Below, one piece after another: positions 27,559 to 36,212 of a stretch of DNA of 64,000 bases (the first letter of the stretch is position 1; each line of letters opens with the position of its first letter). The stretch comes from Selenomonas sputigena_A. Its GTDB lineage: Bacteria > Bacillota > Negativicutes > Selenomonadales > Selenomonadaceae. Made by a program: the position numbers and the translations under genes. Below the pieces are notes generated by a model, which saw only the letters and a list, made by a program, of their open reading frames with translations, searched no databases and was not told where the DNA came from. The stretch covers positions 1,860,001-1,924,000 of the forward strand of contig NZ_CP194411.1 of assembly GCF_051603425.1 (NCBI RefSeq). The letters run 5' to 3'.

Positions 27559-28230
27559 TTGGGCCAGAAAGTAAATCCGAACGGCATCCGCATCGGCATT
27601 GTCAAGACCTGGGATGCAAAATGGTATGCAGACAAGGATTTTTCAGACAACCTGCATGAAGATATCAAGATTCGTAAGTATTTGAAGGACAGCCTCGGCG
27701 CTGCGGGCGTCTCGAAGATTGAGACGGAGCGCTCGAAGAACCGCCTGAAGCTCACGATCCATACGGCGAAGCCGGGCATGGTCATCGGCCGCGGCGGCTC
27801 GGGCATCGAGCAGATCAAGGAAGGTCTCAAGGGCAAGACGGACAAGACGATCGACATCAATATTTCTGAGATCGGCAAGCCGGATCTCGATGCGACGCTT
27901 GTGGCAGAGAACATCGCCCAGCAGCTTGAGCGCCGCATTGCTTTCCGCCGCGCGATGAAGCAGGCGGTCGGCCGCACGATGCGTCTCGGGGCAAAGGGAA
28001 TCAAGGTCAAGGTTTCCGGTCGTCTTGGCGGCGCGGAAATCGCCAGGAGCGAGGCATATCGCGAGGGCAGCATTCCGCTGCACACGCTGCGTGCCGATAT
28101 CGACTACGGTACGGCGGAGGCCCGCACGACGTACGGGCGCATCGGCGTCAAGGTCTGGATATTCAAGGGCGAAATCCTTCCAGATAAGAAGCAGTCGCAG
28201 AGGGCTGCCGCTGAAGGGAGCGAAGCTTAA
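27559..28230 (+). CDS. rpsC: Small ribosomal subunit protein uS3
   Basis: A 223-residue S3 with an N-terminal KH domain (VIGRGGSGIEQIKEGL) and C-terminal S3 domain. It forms the mRNA entry with S4 and S5. TTG 27559 start; the stop overlaps the rplP ATG by one base. Confidence 0.97.
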   Translation: MGQKVNPNGIRIGIVKTWDAKWYADKDFSDNLHEDIKIRKYLKDSLGAAGVSKIETERSKNRLKLTIHTAKPGMVIGRGGSGIEQIKEGLKGKTDKTIDINISEIGKPDLDATLVAENIAQQLERRIAFRRAMKQAVGRTMRLGAKGIKVKVSGRLGGAEIARSEAYREGSIPLHTLRADIDYGTAEARTTYGRIGVKVWIFKGEILPDKKQSQRAAAEGSEA

Positions 28231-28679
28231 TGTTATTACCGAAGAGAGTCAAATACCGCAAGCAGTTTCGCGGCCGTATGAAGGGCAAGGCGCATCGCGG
28301 CAACACGGTCAGCCATGGCGAGTTCGGCCTGGTGGCGCTGGAGCCGGCTTGGATCACGAACCGCCAGATCGAGGCTGCACGTATTGCAATGACGCGCTAC
28401 ATCAAGCGCGGCGGCAAGGTCTGGATCAAGATTTTTCCGGACAAGCCGGTTACGGCCAAGCCGGCCGAGACCCGCATGGGCAGCGGCAAGGGTTCGCCGG
28501 AGTACTGGGTCTGCGTCGTGAAGCCCGGCCGCGTCCTCTTCGAGATGAACGGCGTTTCTAAGGAAGTGGCGATGGAGGCCATGCGCCTTGCAGGCCATAA
28601 GCTGCCGATTCGTACGAAGTTCGTCACGCGCGAGGAGTCACTGAAAGCAGCAGAGGGCGGTGAAGCAAATGAAGGTTAA
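28230..28679 (+). CDS. rplP: Large ribosomal subunit protein uL16
   Basis: A 149-residue L16 that positions tRNA at the A site. It begins MLLPKRVKYRKQFRGRMKGKAHRGN and is slightly longer than most at the C-terminus (AAEGGEANEG). Its end overlaps rpmC by 11 bases. Confidence 0.96.
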   Translation: MLLPKRVKYRKQFRGRMKGKAHRGNTVSHGEFGLVALEPAWITNRQIEAARIAMTRYIKRGGKVWIKIFPDKPVTAKPAETRMGSGKGSPEYWVCVVKPGRVLFEMNGVSKEVAMEAMRLAGHKLPIRTKFVTREESLKAAEGGEANEG

Positions 28680-28878
28680 TGAGATACGCGGCTTGAATGC
28701 CGGGGAACTCGGCGAGAAGCTCGCTTCCTTAAAGGAGGAACTGTTTAACCTCCGTTTCCAGCACGCTACTGGCCAGTTGGAGAATCCGATGCGTATCAAG
28801 GAAGTCAAGAAGTCGATCGCCCGCATCAAGACGGTGCAGCGCGAGATGGAAGGCCAGGCCGTGTATTCGGCGAAGTAA
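28669..28878 (+). CDS. rpmC: Large ribosomal subunit protein uL29
   Basis: A 69-residue L29, a helical exit-site protein (ELGEKLASLKEELFNLRFQHATGQLENP). ATG 28669 lies within the end of rplP; a GTG at 28660 is a possible alternative start. Confidence 0.95.
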   Translation: MKVNEIRGLNAGELGEKLASLKEELFNLRFQHATGQLENPMRIKEVKKSIARIKTVQREMEGQAVYSAK

Positions 28879-28908
28879 TGTTGATATGCAGAGGAAGGAG
28901 GCTCCGCA

Positions 28909-29166
28909 ATGAGCGATAGAAATGAACGCAAGACGAGAGTCGGCAAGGTCGTGAGCGACAAGATGGACAAGACGGTCGTCGTTGCCGTTGTCGACATTGA
29001 GCAGCATAAGCTCTATAAGAAGGCCGTCAAGAAGACGGTGAAGTTCCAGGCGCACGACGAGAACAACGAGGCGCATGTCGGCGACACGGTGGCCCTGATG
29101 GAAACCCGCCCGCTCTCGAAGCATAAGCACTGGAGAGTCGTGAAGATCGTCGAGAGGGCGAAGTAA
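28909..29166 (+). CDS. rpsQ: Small ribosomal subunit protein uS17
   Basis: An 85-residue S17, an early 16S-binding OB-fold protein (RKTRVGKVVSDKMDKTVVV). AAGGAGG precedes ATG 28909. Confidence 0.96.
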   Translation: MSDRNERKTRVGKVVSDKMDKTVVVAVVDIEQHKLYKKAVKKTVKFQAHDENNEAHVGDTVALMETRPLSKHKHWRVVKIVERAK

Positions 29167-29198
29167 GCTTCGGCTGTCTCGAAAAGGAGGTCCATACA

Positions 29199-29567
29199 TT
29201 GATTCAACAGCAGACCATGCTGAATGTTGGCGACAATACGGGCGCGAAAGAGATCATGTGCATCCGCGTGCTCGGCGGCTCGTACCGCAAGTATGCCAAC
29301 ATCGGTGATGTTATCGTGGCTGCCGTGAAGGCAGCAGCCCCGGGCGGCACGGTCAAGAAGGGCGATGTCGTGAAGGCTGTCGTTGTTCGCAGCGTCAAGG
29401 GCATTCGCCGTCAGGACGGCTCGTACATCCGCTTTGACGAGAACGCCGCCGTGCTCATCAAGGAAGACAAGACGCCGAGAGGCACCCGTATTTTTGGCCC
29501 TGTGGCCAGGGAGCTGCGCGAGAAGGATTTCATGAAGATTGTTTCCTTGGCTCCTGAAGTTCTTTGA
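29199..29567 (+). CDS. rplN: Large ribosomal subunit protein uL14
   Basis: A 122-residue L14 at the subunit interface, beginning IQQQTMLNVGDNTGAKEIMCI. The start is TTG 29199, after AAAAGGAGG. First gene of the spc block, though continuous with the S10 genes here. Confidence 0.97.
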   Translation: MIQQQTMLNVGDNTGAKEIMCIRVLGGSYRKYANIGDVIVAAVKAAAPGGTVKKGDVVKAVVVRSVKGIRRQDGSYIRFDENAAVLIKEDKTPRGTRIFGPVARELREKDFMKIVSLAPEVL

Positions 29568-29581
29568 TAGGAGGCGCTATT

Positions 29582-29914
29582 TTGTCACAGGTGAAACTGC
29601 ATGTAAAGAAAGGCGACACGGTCGTCGTCCTCGCAGGCAAGGATAAAGGCAAGCAGGGCAAGATCGTCGAGGCTCTGCCGAAAAAGGGCAAGGTCATCGT
29701 CGAGGGCGTGAACAAGGTGAAGCGTCATACGAAGCCGAGCCAAAAGTATCCGCAGGGCGGCATCATCCAGAAGGAAAGCCCGCTGAACTCCTGCAAGGTT
29801 ATGCTCGTCTGCCCGGCTTGCCAGAAGGCTACGCGCACGGGCAAGAAGGAAGTCAACGGCAAGATGGTTCGCGCCTGCAAGAAGTGCGGCGAAGTCATCG
29901 ACCAGACGAAATAA
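29582..29914 (+). CDS. rplX: Large ribosomal subunit protein uL24
   Basis: A 110-residue L24 with an N-terminal KOW motif (VKKGDTVVVLAGKDKGKQGKIV) and two Cys pairs, CPAC and CKKC, near the C-terminus that could bind zinc, as in several Firmicutes. TTG 29582 is chosen because TAGGAGG lies upstream at good spacing. Confidence 0.95.
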   Translation: MSQVKLHVKKGDTVVVLAGKDKGKQGKIVEALPKKGKVIVEGVNKVKRHTKPSQKYPQGGIIQKESPLNSCKVMLVCPACQKATRTGKKEVNGKMVRACKKCGEVIDQTK

Positions 29915-29935
29915 GCGAGGAAGGAGGAGCACGGT

Positions 29936-30475
29936 TTGGAAAGATTAAAGGAAAAGTACCAGAAGGAAGTTGTGCCTGAGCTTACGAAGAAGTTCGGCTA
30001 CAAGAACATCATGCAGCTTCCGAAGATCGAGAAGGTCATCATCAACATGGGTGTCGGCGAGGCTGTCGCGAACCCCAAGGCGCTCGACGCTGCTGTCAAC
30101 GATCTGACGATCATCGCAGGCCAGAAGCCCATCCTGACGCGCGCGAAGAAGTCGCTTGCGGCATGGAAGCTCAGGGAAGGCATGCCGATCGGCACGAAGG
30201 TCACGCTGCGCGGCACGCGCATGTACCAGTTCCTCGATAAGTTCATGAACGTCGCACTGCCGCGCGTCCGCGACTTCCGCGGCGTGAGCAGCAAGGCTTT
30301 TGACGGCCGCGGCAATTATGCAGTCGGTCTCAAGGAGCAGCTCATCTTCCCGGAGATTGAGTATGATAAGATCGATAAGCTGCGCGGCATGAACATCGTC
30401 ATTGTCACGACAGCGGAAAAGGACGAAGAGGCGCGCGAGCTCCTGAGGCTCATGGGCATGCCTTTCAACGCTTGA
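29936..30475 (+). CDS. rplE: Large ribosomal subunit protein uL5
   Basis: A 179-residue L5, which binds 5S rRNA and contacts P-site tRNA. Motifs: INMGVGEAVANPK, KSLAAWKLREGMPIGTKVTLRG and YAVGLKEQLIFPEI. TTG 29936 start after AAGGAGG. Confidence 0.97.
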   Translation: MERLKEKYQKEVVPELTKKFGYKNIMQLPKIEKVIINMGVGEAVANPKALDAAVNDLTIIAGQKPILTRAKKSLAAWKLREGMPIGTKVTLRGTRMYQFLDKFMNVALPRVRDFRGVSSKAFDGRGNYAVGLKEQLIFPEIEYDKIDKLRGMNIVIVTTAEKDEEARELLRLMGMPFNA

Positions 30476-30492
30476 AGAAGGAGGTATGAGCT

Positions 30493-30678
30493 ATGGCGAA
30501 GAAATCGATGATCGAGAAGTGGAGCAAACAGCCGAAGTTCAAGGTACGCCAGCACAACCGCTGCAAGATCTGCGGCCGTCCGCATGGCTACATGAGGAAG
30601 TTCGACATGTGCCGTATCTGCTTCCGTGAGCAGAGCTACAACGGCGCGATTCCCGGCGTGACGAAAGCCAGCTGGTGA
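30493..30678 (+). CDS. rpsZ: Small ribosomal subunit protein uS14, zinc-binding type
   Basis: A 61-residue S14 of the short C+ type. Two CxxC pairs, CKIC and CRIC, form the zinc site. Located between rplE and rpsH as usual. No zinc-free paralogue is seen in this window. Confidence 0.96.
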   Translation: MAKKSMIEKWSKQPKFKVRQHNRCKICGRPHGYMRKFDMCRICFREQSYNGAIPGVTKASW

Positions 30679-30771
30679 TGAGGCTGCCCCCGAGAGGGCA
30701 GGACATAGGGAAGGCGTTTTCCTGAAAAAGCGCATTTCCCCTGAAAGTATGAAAGGGAGGATATCGGTTCC

Positions 30772-31170
30772 ATGGTAATGACTGATCCTATTGCAGATAT
30801 GCTGACACGTTTGCGCAATGCAAACTCTGTTTACCACTCCAAGGTGAACATCCCGGCTTCCAAGATCAAGAAGGCGATTGCCGAGGTCTTGAAGGAAGAG
30901 GGCTTCATCAAGGATTACACCTTCAGCGAGGACCAGAAGCAGGGCGTTTTGACGCTTTTCCTCAAGTACGGTCCCGAGCGTGAGAAGGTCATCACGGGCA
31001 TCAAGCGCATCTCGAAGCCTGGTCTTCGCGCCTACGCGAAGCGCGACGAGCTGCCGCGGGTTCTCGGCGGCCTCGGCATCGCCATCATCTCCACCTCGAA
31101 GGGGATCATGAGCGACAAGGAAGCACGCAAGGCAGGCCTTGGCGGCGAAGTTGTCGCCTACGTCTGGTAA
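30772..31170 (+). CDS. rpsH: Small ribosomal subunit protein uS8
   Basis: A 132-residue S8 starting MVMTDPIADMLTRLRN, with the C-terminal STSKGIMSDKEARK motif. It binds 16S rRNA and, in enterobacteria, the spc mRNA. GGGAGG lies 11 bases before ATG 30772. Confidence 0.97.
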   Translation: MVMTDPIADMLTRLRNANSVYHSKVNIPASKIKKAIAEVLKEEGFIKDYTFSEDQKQGVLTLFLKYGPEREKVITGIKRISKPGLRAYAKRDELPRVLGGLGIAIISTSKGIMSDKEARKAGLGGEVVAYVW

Positions 31171-31189
31171 ATCGTCTGGAGGTGAAAAG

Positions 31190-31741
31190 ATGTCAAGAAT
31201 TGGCAGAGCACCGATTGATATCCCGTCCGGCGTAACCGTCAAGATCGAGGATGTCAACAAGGTGACAGTAAAGGGTCCGAAAGGCGAGCTTTTCCGCGAG
31301 CTTCATCCGGACATGAAGATCAAGGTCGAGGGCAATGTTCTCACTGTGGAACGCCCGTCGGATGATAAGGAGCACCGCTCTCTGCACGGCCTCACGCGCA
31401 CGCTCATCCATAACATGGTCGTCGGTGTGACGGACGGTTTCAAGAAGACGCTCGAGATCAACGGCGTCGGCTACCGTGCCGCGAAGCAGGGCAAGAACCT
31501 CAATCTTTCGCTTGGTTTCTCCCATCCCGTCATTGTCGAGCCGCCCGAGGGCATCACGCTCGAGGCGCCGAGTGCGACGAGCATCATTGTTTCGGGAATT
31601 GACAAGGAAGCTGTCGGCGCAGTCGCCGCGAAGATTCGCAGCTATCGTCTGCCTGAACCGTACAAGGGCAAGGGCATCAAGTACGAGGGCGAGCACATCC
31701 GCCGCAAGGTCGGTAAGGCTGGCGCCAAGGCCAAGAAATAA
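31190..31741 (+). CDS. rplF: Large ribosomal subunit protein uL6
   Basis: A 183-residue L6 near the factor-binding centre. It begins MSRIGRAPIDIPSGVTV and ends with the PEPYKGKGIKYEGE motif. ATG 31190 follows GGAGGTG; longer in-frame starts would run into rpsH. Confidence 0.97.
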   Translation: MSRIGRAPIDIPSGVTVKIEDVNKVTVKGPKGELFRELHPDMKIKVEGNVLTVERPSDDKEHRSLHGLTRTLIHNMVVGVTDGFKKTLEINGVGYRAAKQGKNLNLSLGFSHPVIVEPPEGITLEAPSATSIIVSGIDKEAVGAVAAKIRSYRLPEPYKGKGIKYEGEHIRRKVGKAGAKAKK

Positions 31742-31769
31742 GGCAGCTTGAAGGAAAGGAGTGACCATA

Positions 31770-32129
31770 GTGCTGATCAAGGCAGATAAGAACAAGGCCA
31801 GGCAGAAGCGCCACCTGAGGGTCAGGAACCACGTTTCCGGCACGGCAGAGCGTCCGCGCCTGAACGTATACAGAAGCCTCGCGAACATCTATGCACAGGT
31901 GATCGATGATGAAAAGGGCGTAACGCTCGTTGCGGCAAGTTCCAAGGACAAGGATTTTTCGGGCTATGGCGGAAACGTCGAGGCAGCGAAGGCCGTCGGC
32001 GCCGCTGTTGCAAAGCGTGCCATCGAGAAGGGCATCACCGAGGTTGTCTTTGACCGCGGAGGCTACATCTACCATGGCCGCGTCGCGGCGCTCGCAGAGG
32101 CAGCGCGCGAAGCAGGCCTTAAATTCTGA
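31770..32129 (+). CDS. rplR: Large ribosomal subunit protein uL18
   Basis: A 119-residue L18, which delivers 5S rRNA to the 50S subunit. GTG 31770 is preferred to GTG 31761 because AAAGGAG then lies 8 bases upstream. Motifs: RLNVYRSLANIYAQVIDD and FDRGGYIYHGRV. Confidence 0.95.
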   Translation: MLIKADKNKARQKRHLRVRNHVSGTAERPRLNVYRSLANIYAQVIDDEKGVTLVAASSKDKDFSGYGGNVEAAKAVGAAVAKRAIEKGITEVVFDRGGYIYHGRVAALAEAAREAGLKF

Positions 32130-32148
32130 CTTGCAAGGAGGTAAATGA

Positions 32149-32679
32149 ATGGCTAGAATGGACAGGGACCGTGACAGGGACCGGGACAGGAACAATGAGA
32201 CTCCCGAGTTCGAGGAGAAGGTCGTCTATATCAACCGCGTCGCCAAGGTCGTCAAGGGCGGACGCCGTTTCTCCTTCAGTGCCCTCGTAGTCGTGGGCAA
32301 CAAGAAGGGCAAGGTCGGCGCAGGCCTCGGCAAGGCAAGCGAGGTGCCGGAGGCAATCCGTAAGGGCATCGAGGACGCGAAGAAGAATCTCATCGAGGTT
32401 TCCCTGAAGGATACGACAATCCCGCATGAGATGATCGGTATTTTCGGTGCAGGCCGCGTGCTCTTGAAGCCCGCTGCGAAAGGTACCGGCGTCATCGCCG
32501 GAGGTCCTGCGCGCGCCGTCTTGGAGCTTGCAGGCATCCGTGACATCCTCACGAAATCCTTGGGATCGTCGAACCCGAACAACATGGTTCGTGCAACGGT
32601 CAAGGGGCTCGAACAGCTCAAACGTGCCGAGGCTGTGGCTGAACTGCGCGGCAAGACGGTGCAGGAACTTTTGGGTTAA
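32149..32679 (+). CDS. rpsE: Small ribosomal subunit protein uS5
   Basis: A 176-residue S5, important for decoding fidelity, with the double-stranded RNA-binding fold (GGRRFSFSALVVVGN) and C-terminal domain. The N-terminus carries an unusual Arg-Asp repeat (RDRDRDRDR, residues 5-13) encoded by near-repeats of GACAGGGACC; typical S5 starts nearer to the FEEKVV segment. Confidence 0.96.
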   Translation: MARMDRDRDRDRDRNNETPEFEEKVVYINRVAKVVKGGRRFSFSALVVVGNKKGKVGAGLGKASEVPEAIRKGIEDAKKNLIEVSLKDTTIPHEMIGIFGAGRVLLKPAAKGTGVIAGGPARAVLELAGIRDILTKSLGSSNPNNMVRATVKGLEQLKRAEAVAELRGKTVQELLG

Positions 32680-32691
32680 GGAGGAACTTCC

Positions 32692-32871
32692 ATGGCAAAG
32701 GTTAAGATTACCCTTACGAGAAGCCTCATCGGCCGTCCCGAGACACAGAGAGCTACGGTTCGTTCGCTCGGGCTCAGGAAGCTCAATTCGTCGGTGGAGC
32801 GTGAGATGAACGATGCGCTCAAGGGACAGATCCATAAGGTGGAACATCTCGTAAAGGTCGAGAATATCTGA
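32692..32871 (+). CDS. rpmD: Large ribosomal subunit protein uL30
   Basis: A 59-residue L30 (MAKVKITLTRSLIGRPETQR, then TVRSLGLRKLNSSV). AAGGAGG precedes ATG 32692. The short bacterial form, between rpsE and rplO as expected. Confidence 0.95.
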   Translation: MAKVKITLTRSLIGRPETQRATVRSLGLRKLNSSVEREMNDALKGQIHKVEHLVKVENI

Positions 32872-32894
32872 GAAGAACAAGGAGGTGCAAGCAC

Positions 32895-33335
32895 ATGAAG
32901 TTACATGAATTGTCCCCCGCGGAGGGCTCGAAGAAGACGCGCAACCGCGTGGGCCGCGGCATCGGCAGCGGCAACGGCAAGACCGCAGGACGCGGCCACA
33001 AGGGCCAGAAGTCGAGGAGCGGCGGCGGCGTCCGCACGGGTTTTGAAGGCGGGCAGATGCCTCTTTACCGCAGGCTTCCGAAACGCGGCTTCAAGAACGT
33101 GTTCCGCAAGATTTACGCAGAGGTCAATGTCGAGACGCTGAACCGTTTCGATGACGGCGCTGTCGTCGATCCCGTCGCGCTCGTCGAACTGGGCATCCTG
33201 AAGAATGTCCGCGACGGCATTCGCATCCTCGGCAAGGGCGAGCTTACGAAGAAACTCACGGTTCGCGCCAACGGCTTCACGAAGTCGGCAGAGGAGAAGA
33301 TTGCGGCAGCAGGCGGAAAAATCGAGGTGATCTGA
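32895..33335 (+). CDS. rplO: Large ribosomal subunit protein uL15
   Basis: A 146-residue L15 with the Gly/Arg-rich N-terminal extension (GRGIGSGNGKTAGRGHKGQ) that threads into 23S rRNA. The next gene, secY, starts immediately after its stop. Confidence 0.96.
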   Translation: MKLHELSPAEGSKKTRNRVGRGIGSGNGKTAGRGHKGQKSRSGGGVRTGFEGGQMPLYRRLPKRGFKNVFRKIYAEVNVETLNRFDDGAVVDPVALVELGILKNVRDGIRILGKGELTKKLTVRANGFTKSAEEKIAAAGGKIEVI

Positions 33336-34592
33336 TTGTTTGCAGCTCTTGCGAACATCTACAAGATTCCGGAACTGAGGCAGAAGATCATCTTCACGCT
33401 CGTCATGTTCGCCGTGTTCCGCCTCGGAACGCATATCCCTGTTCCGGGCGTCGATCCTTCGGCCATCGAGCAGCTTTTTGCTACGGGCAACTTGTTCGGC
33501 CTGCTGGATCTCTTTTCCGGCGGTGCATTCAGCAAGTTTTCCATCTTTGCGATGAGCATCACGCCTTACATCAACGCATCGATCATCATGCAGCTTCTCA
33601 CGGTTGTCATCCCGACTTTGGAGCAATGGTCCAAAGAGGGGCAGGAAGGGCATAAGAAAACGACGAAGGTCACCCGCTACCTGACAGTGGCACTCGCATT
33701 TTTTCAGGCGATCGGCATGTCGATCGGTCTGAAACAAGCTATTCTCAACCCCAATCCCGTCTCAATCCTGATCGTTGCGATCACCTTGACGGCGGGCACC
33801 ATTTTCCTGATGTGGCTCGGTGAACAGATTACGACGAACGGCGTCGGCAACGGCATATCGCTCATTATCTTCGCCGGTATCGTGGCGGCTTTGCCGAAGA
33901 ACCTCGGGACGATCTACAGTTATTTGCAGGCAGGGACGATCAGCTATTTTAATGCGCTCGTCTTTGGCGTCATCGCCCTGGCGATGATTGTGTTTGTCAT
34001 CTATATCCAAGAAGGCAATCGCAGAATCCCTATTTCCTATGCGAAAAGGGTTGTCGGAAAGAAAACCTATGGCGGAAGTTCCAGCCATATCCCGCTGAAG
34101 GTCAACCATGCGGGAGTTATTCCAATTATCTTTGCGTCATCCGTGCTGATGTTTCCAGTAACCGTTGCCCAGTTTATAGAAGTTCCCTGGGTGACCACAC
34201 TTGCCGGTTATTTTGCGTGGGGCACACCGCTGCAGACGACGATCTACGCGCTGCTCATTCTTTTCTTCACGTATTTTTATACCGCGGTTACTGTAAAGAT
34301 ATCGGATATGGCAGAGAATCTGAAAAAATACGGTGGCTTCATCCCCGGCATACGCCCGGGCAAGCCAACGGAAGAATATCTCGATAATGTCATGACGCGC
34401 ATCACGCTGGCCGGTGCTTTCTTCCTGGCCTTTATCGCTATACTGCCGAACCTCGTTGCGGGGGCGACCCACATCGAGGGTGTGTACTTCGGCGGTACGG
34501 CATTGCTCATCGTCGTCGGAGTTGCGCTGAACACGATGAAGCAGATTGAGTCCATGGTGGTTATGCGCCATTACCAAGGTTTCATGAAATAG
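33336..34592 (+). CDS. secY: Protein translocase subunit SecY
   Basis: A 418-residue channel subunit of the Sec translocon with ten predicted transmembrane segments. The plug/TM2 region (FSGGAFSKFSIFAMSITPYINASIIMQLL), cytosolic loop IPISYAKRV and C-terminal loop FIPGIRPGKPTEEYL are all recognisable. TTG 33336 abuts the rplO stop with AGGTGA upstream, indicating coupling. Length is normal. Confidence 0.97.
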   Translation: MFAALANIYKIPELRQKIIFTLVMFAVFRLGTHIPVPGVDPSAIEQLFATGNLFGLLDLFSGGAFSKFSIFAMSITPYINASIIMQLLTVVIPTLEQWSKEGQEGHKKTTKVTRYLTVALAFFQAIGMSIGLKQAILNPNPVSILIVAITLTAGTIFLMWLGEQITTNGVGNGISLIIFAGIVAALPKNLGTIYSYLQAGTISYFNALVFGVIALAMIVFVIYIQEGNRRIPISYAKRVVGKKTYGGSSSHIPLKVNHAGVIPIIFASSVLMFPVTVAQFIEVPWVTTLAGYFAWGTPLQTTIYALLILFFTYFYTAVTVKISDMAENLKKYGGFIPGIRPGKPTEEYLDNVMTRITLAGAFFLAFIAILPNLVAGATHIEGVYFGGTALLIVVGVALNTMKQIESMVVMRHYQGFMK

Positions 34593-34604
34593 GAGGATCC
34601 GTCG

Positions 34605-35249
34605 ATGCATATCCTGTTAATGGGGCCGCCGGGTGCCGGCAAAGGCACGCAGGCAGCCAACCTCGTGAAAGAGTTCGATATTCCCCATATCTCGACGGGC
34701 GACATGTTCCGCGCCGCCGTGAAGGAGGGAACGGAGCTGGGCAAGCAGGCAAAGGCCTGCATGGATGCCGGAAAGCTCGTTCCGGACGAGGTCACGATCG
34801 GTATTGTGAAGGAACGTCTCGCGAAGCCCGACTGCAAAAAGGGCTTCATCCTCGACGGCTTTCCGCGCACGGTGGAGCAGGCCGACGCCCTCACGGGCAT
34901 CCTGAAGGATCTCGGTCTATCCCTCTCTTGTGTTCTCAACATCAACGTGCCGGCAGCTGACCTCATCGAGCGCGCCGTGGGGCGCCGCATCTGCAAGACC
35001 TGCGGCGCGACCTACCATGTGAAGTTCAATCCGCCCCGCAGGGAAGCGGTTTGCGACACATGCAGCGGCGACCTTTTCCAGCGCGCGGACGACAGCGAGG
35101 AGACGATGAAGAACCGTCTCTCCGTTTACGAGGCACAGACGAAACCCTTGATCGACTACTACGAGAAGGCCGGTGTTTACCGGGAAATCGACGGCCGCCA
35201 GGCCATCGACAAGGTGAAGGCCGACATGATCAAAGTCCTTAAGGGCTGA
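34605..35249 (+). CDS. adk: Adenylate kinase
   Basis: A 214-residue kinase interconverting ATP, AMP and ADP. P-loop GPPGAGKGT at 7-15, AMP-site STGDMFRAAV, and a long lid with four Cys (CKTC...CDTC), the zinc-binding lid of Gram-positive-type enzymes. Placement after secY is typical, but map, the usual next gene, is absent. Confidence 0.96.
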   Translation: MHILLMGPPGAGKGTQAANLVKEFDIPHISTGDMFRAAVKEGTELGKQAKACMDAGKLVPDEVTIGIVKERLAKPDCKKGFILDGFPRTVEQADALTGILKDLGLSLSCVLNINVPAADLIERAVGRRICKTCGATYHVKFNPPRREAVCDTCSGDLFQRADDSEETMKNRLSVYEAQTKPLIDYYEKAGVYREIDGRQAIDKVKADMIKVLKG

Positions 35250-35429
35250 GGCTTCGTCAACAGCCACCGAACGATAAAGACGCCGGGCTCGTCTGCGGCG
35301 TCAAAGAGGGAGCCGCGGGCTCCCCGAAGACAATACGATGTTGGGCATGGGCAATTTCACCAGCGGAACGCTCCTTTGATGGATCATGGATAGCTTTCGC
35401 CCAACCCAATTTCAGAGAGGGAGAAGCTC

Positions 35430-35648
35430 ATGTCAAAACAAGATGTAATCGAAGTGGAAGGCAAGGTGCTGGAAGCGCTGCCTAACGCGATGTTTCAAGT
35501 CGAGCTGGAAAACGGTCACGTCGTCCTGGCGCATGTCTCGGGAAAGATTCGCATGAATTTCATCCGCATCCTCCCCGGGGACAAAGTCACGATCGAGCTT
35601 ACGCCTTACGATTTGACGCGCGGCCGCATCACCTATCGTTTTAAGTAG
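35430..35648 (+). CDS. infA: Translation initiation factor IF-1
   Basis: A 72-residue OB-fold factor occupying the A site during initiation (GKVLEALPNAMFQVELENGH, HVSGKIRMNFIRILPGD). GAGAGGGAG lies upstream. The 180-base gap before it holds short hairpins, including GGGAGCC-GCG-GGCTCCC near 35309, and no gene. Confidence 0.96.
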   Translation: MSKQDVIEVEGKVLEALPNAMFQVELENGHVVLAHVSGKIRMNFIRILPGDKVTIELTPYDLTRGRITYRFK

Positions 35649-35693
35649 ACGCAGCCGCTTTTCGGCAGGCAGCGCAGAAGGAGGCAAAGTGCA

Positions 35694-35807
35694 ATGAAAG
35701 TCAAGCCGTCCGTCAAACGGATTTGCGAGAAATGCAAGATCATCAAGCGCAAGGGCCGTGTCATGGTCATTTGCGAAAACCCGAAGCATAAGCAGAGACA
35801 AGGTTAA
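35694..35807 (+). CDS. rpmJ: Large ribosomal subunit protein bL36, zinc-binding type
   Basis: A 37-residue L36 (MKVKPSVKRICEKCKIIKRK) with Cys11, Cys14, Cys27 and His32 as the zinc ligands, so the C+ form. AGAAGGAGG precedes ATG 35694. Located between infA and rpsM, the standard place. Confidence 0.95.
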   Translation: MKVKPSVKRICEKCKIIKRKGRVMVICENPKHKQRQG

Positions 35808-35821
35808 GGAGGTGCTTTTCT

Positions 35822-36196
35822 ATGGCACGTATCGCCGGTGTGGATTTACCGCGTGACAAAAGAATCGAGATTGCTTTGACATATATTTATGGGATCGGTC
35901 TGACGACGTCCCAGAAACTCTTGAAGGTGGCGGGCGTCAACCCCGACACGCGCACGCGCGACCTGACGGAGGACGAGGTCGTGAAGCTGCGCGACGTCAT
36001 CGACAAGGAAGCGATCGTCGAGGGCGACCTGCGCCGTGAGCGCCAGATGGCAATCAAGCGTCTCGTCGATATCGGCTGCTACCGCGGCCGCCGTCACCGC
36101 TTGGGACTTCCCGTGCGCGGACAGAACACGAAGAACAACGCCCGCACGCGCAAAGGCCCCCGCAAGGCCATCGCAGGCAAGAAGAAGGATAAATAA
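35822..36196 (+). CDS. rpsM: Small ribosomal subunit protein uS13
   Basis: A 124-residue S13 of the 30S head, contacting P-site tRNA through its basic tail. It starts MARIAGVDLPRDKRIEIALTYIYGIG and has GCYRGRRHRLGLPVRGQNTKNNAR. Confidence 0.97.
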   Translation: MARIAGVDLPRDKRIEIALTYIYGIGLTTSQKLLKVAGVNPDTRTRDLTEDEVVKLRDVIDKEAIVEGDLRRERQMAIKRLVDIGCYRGRRHRLGLPVRGQNTKNNARTRKGPRKAIAGKKKDK

Positions 36197-36212
36197 AAGG
36201 GAGGGTCATTGA

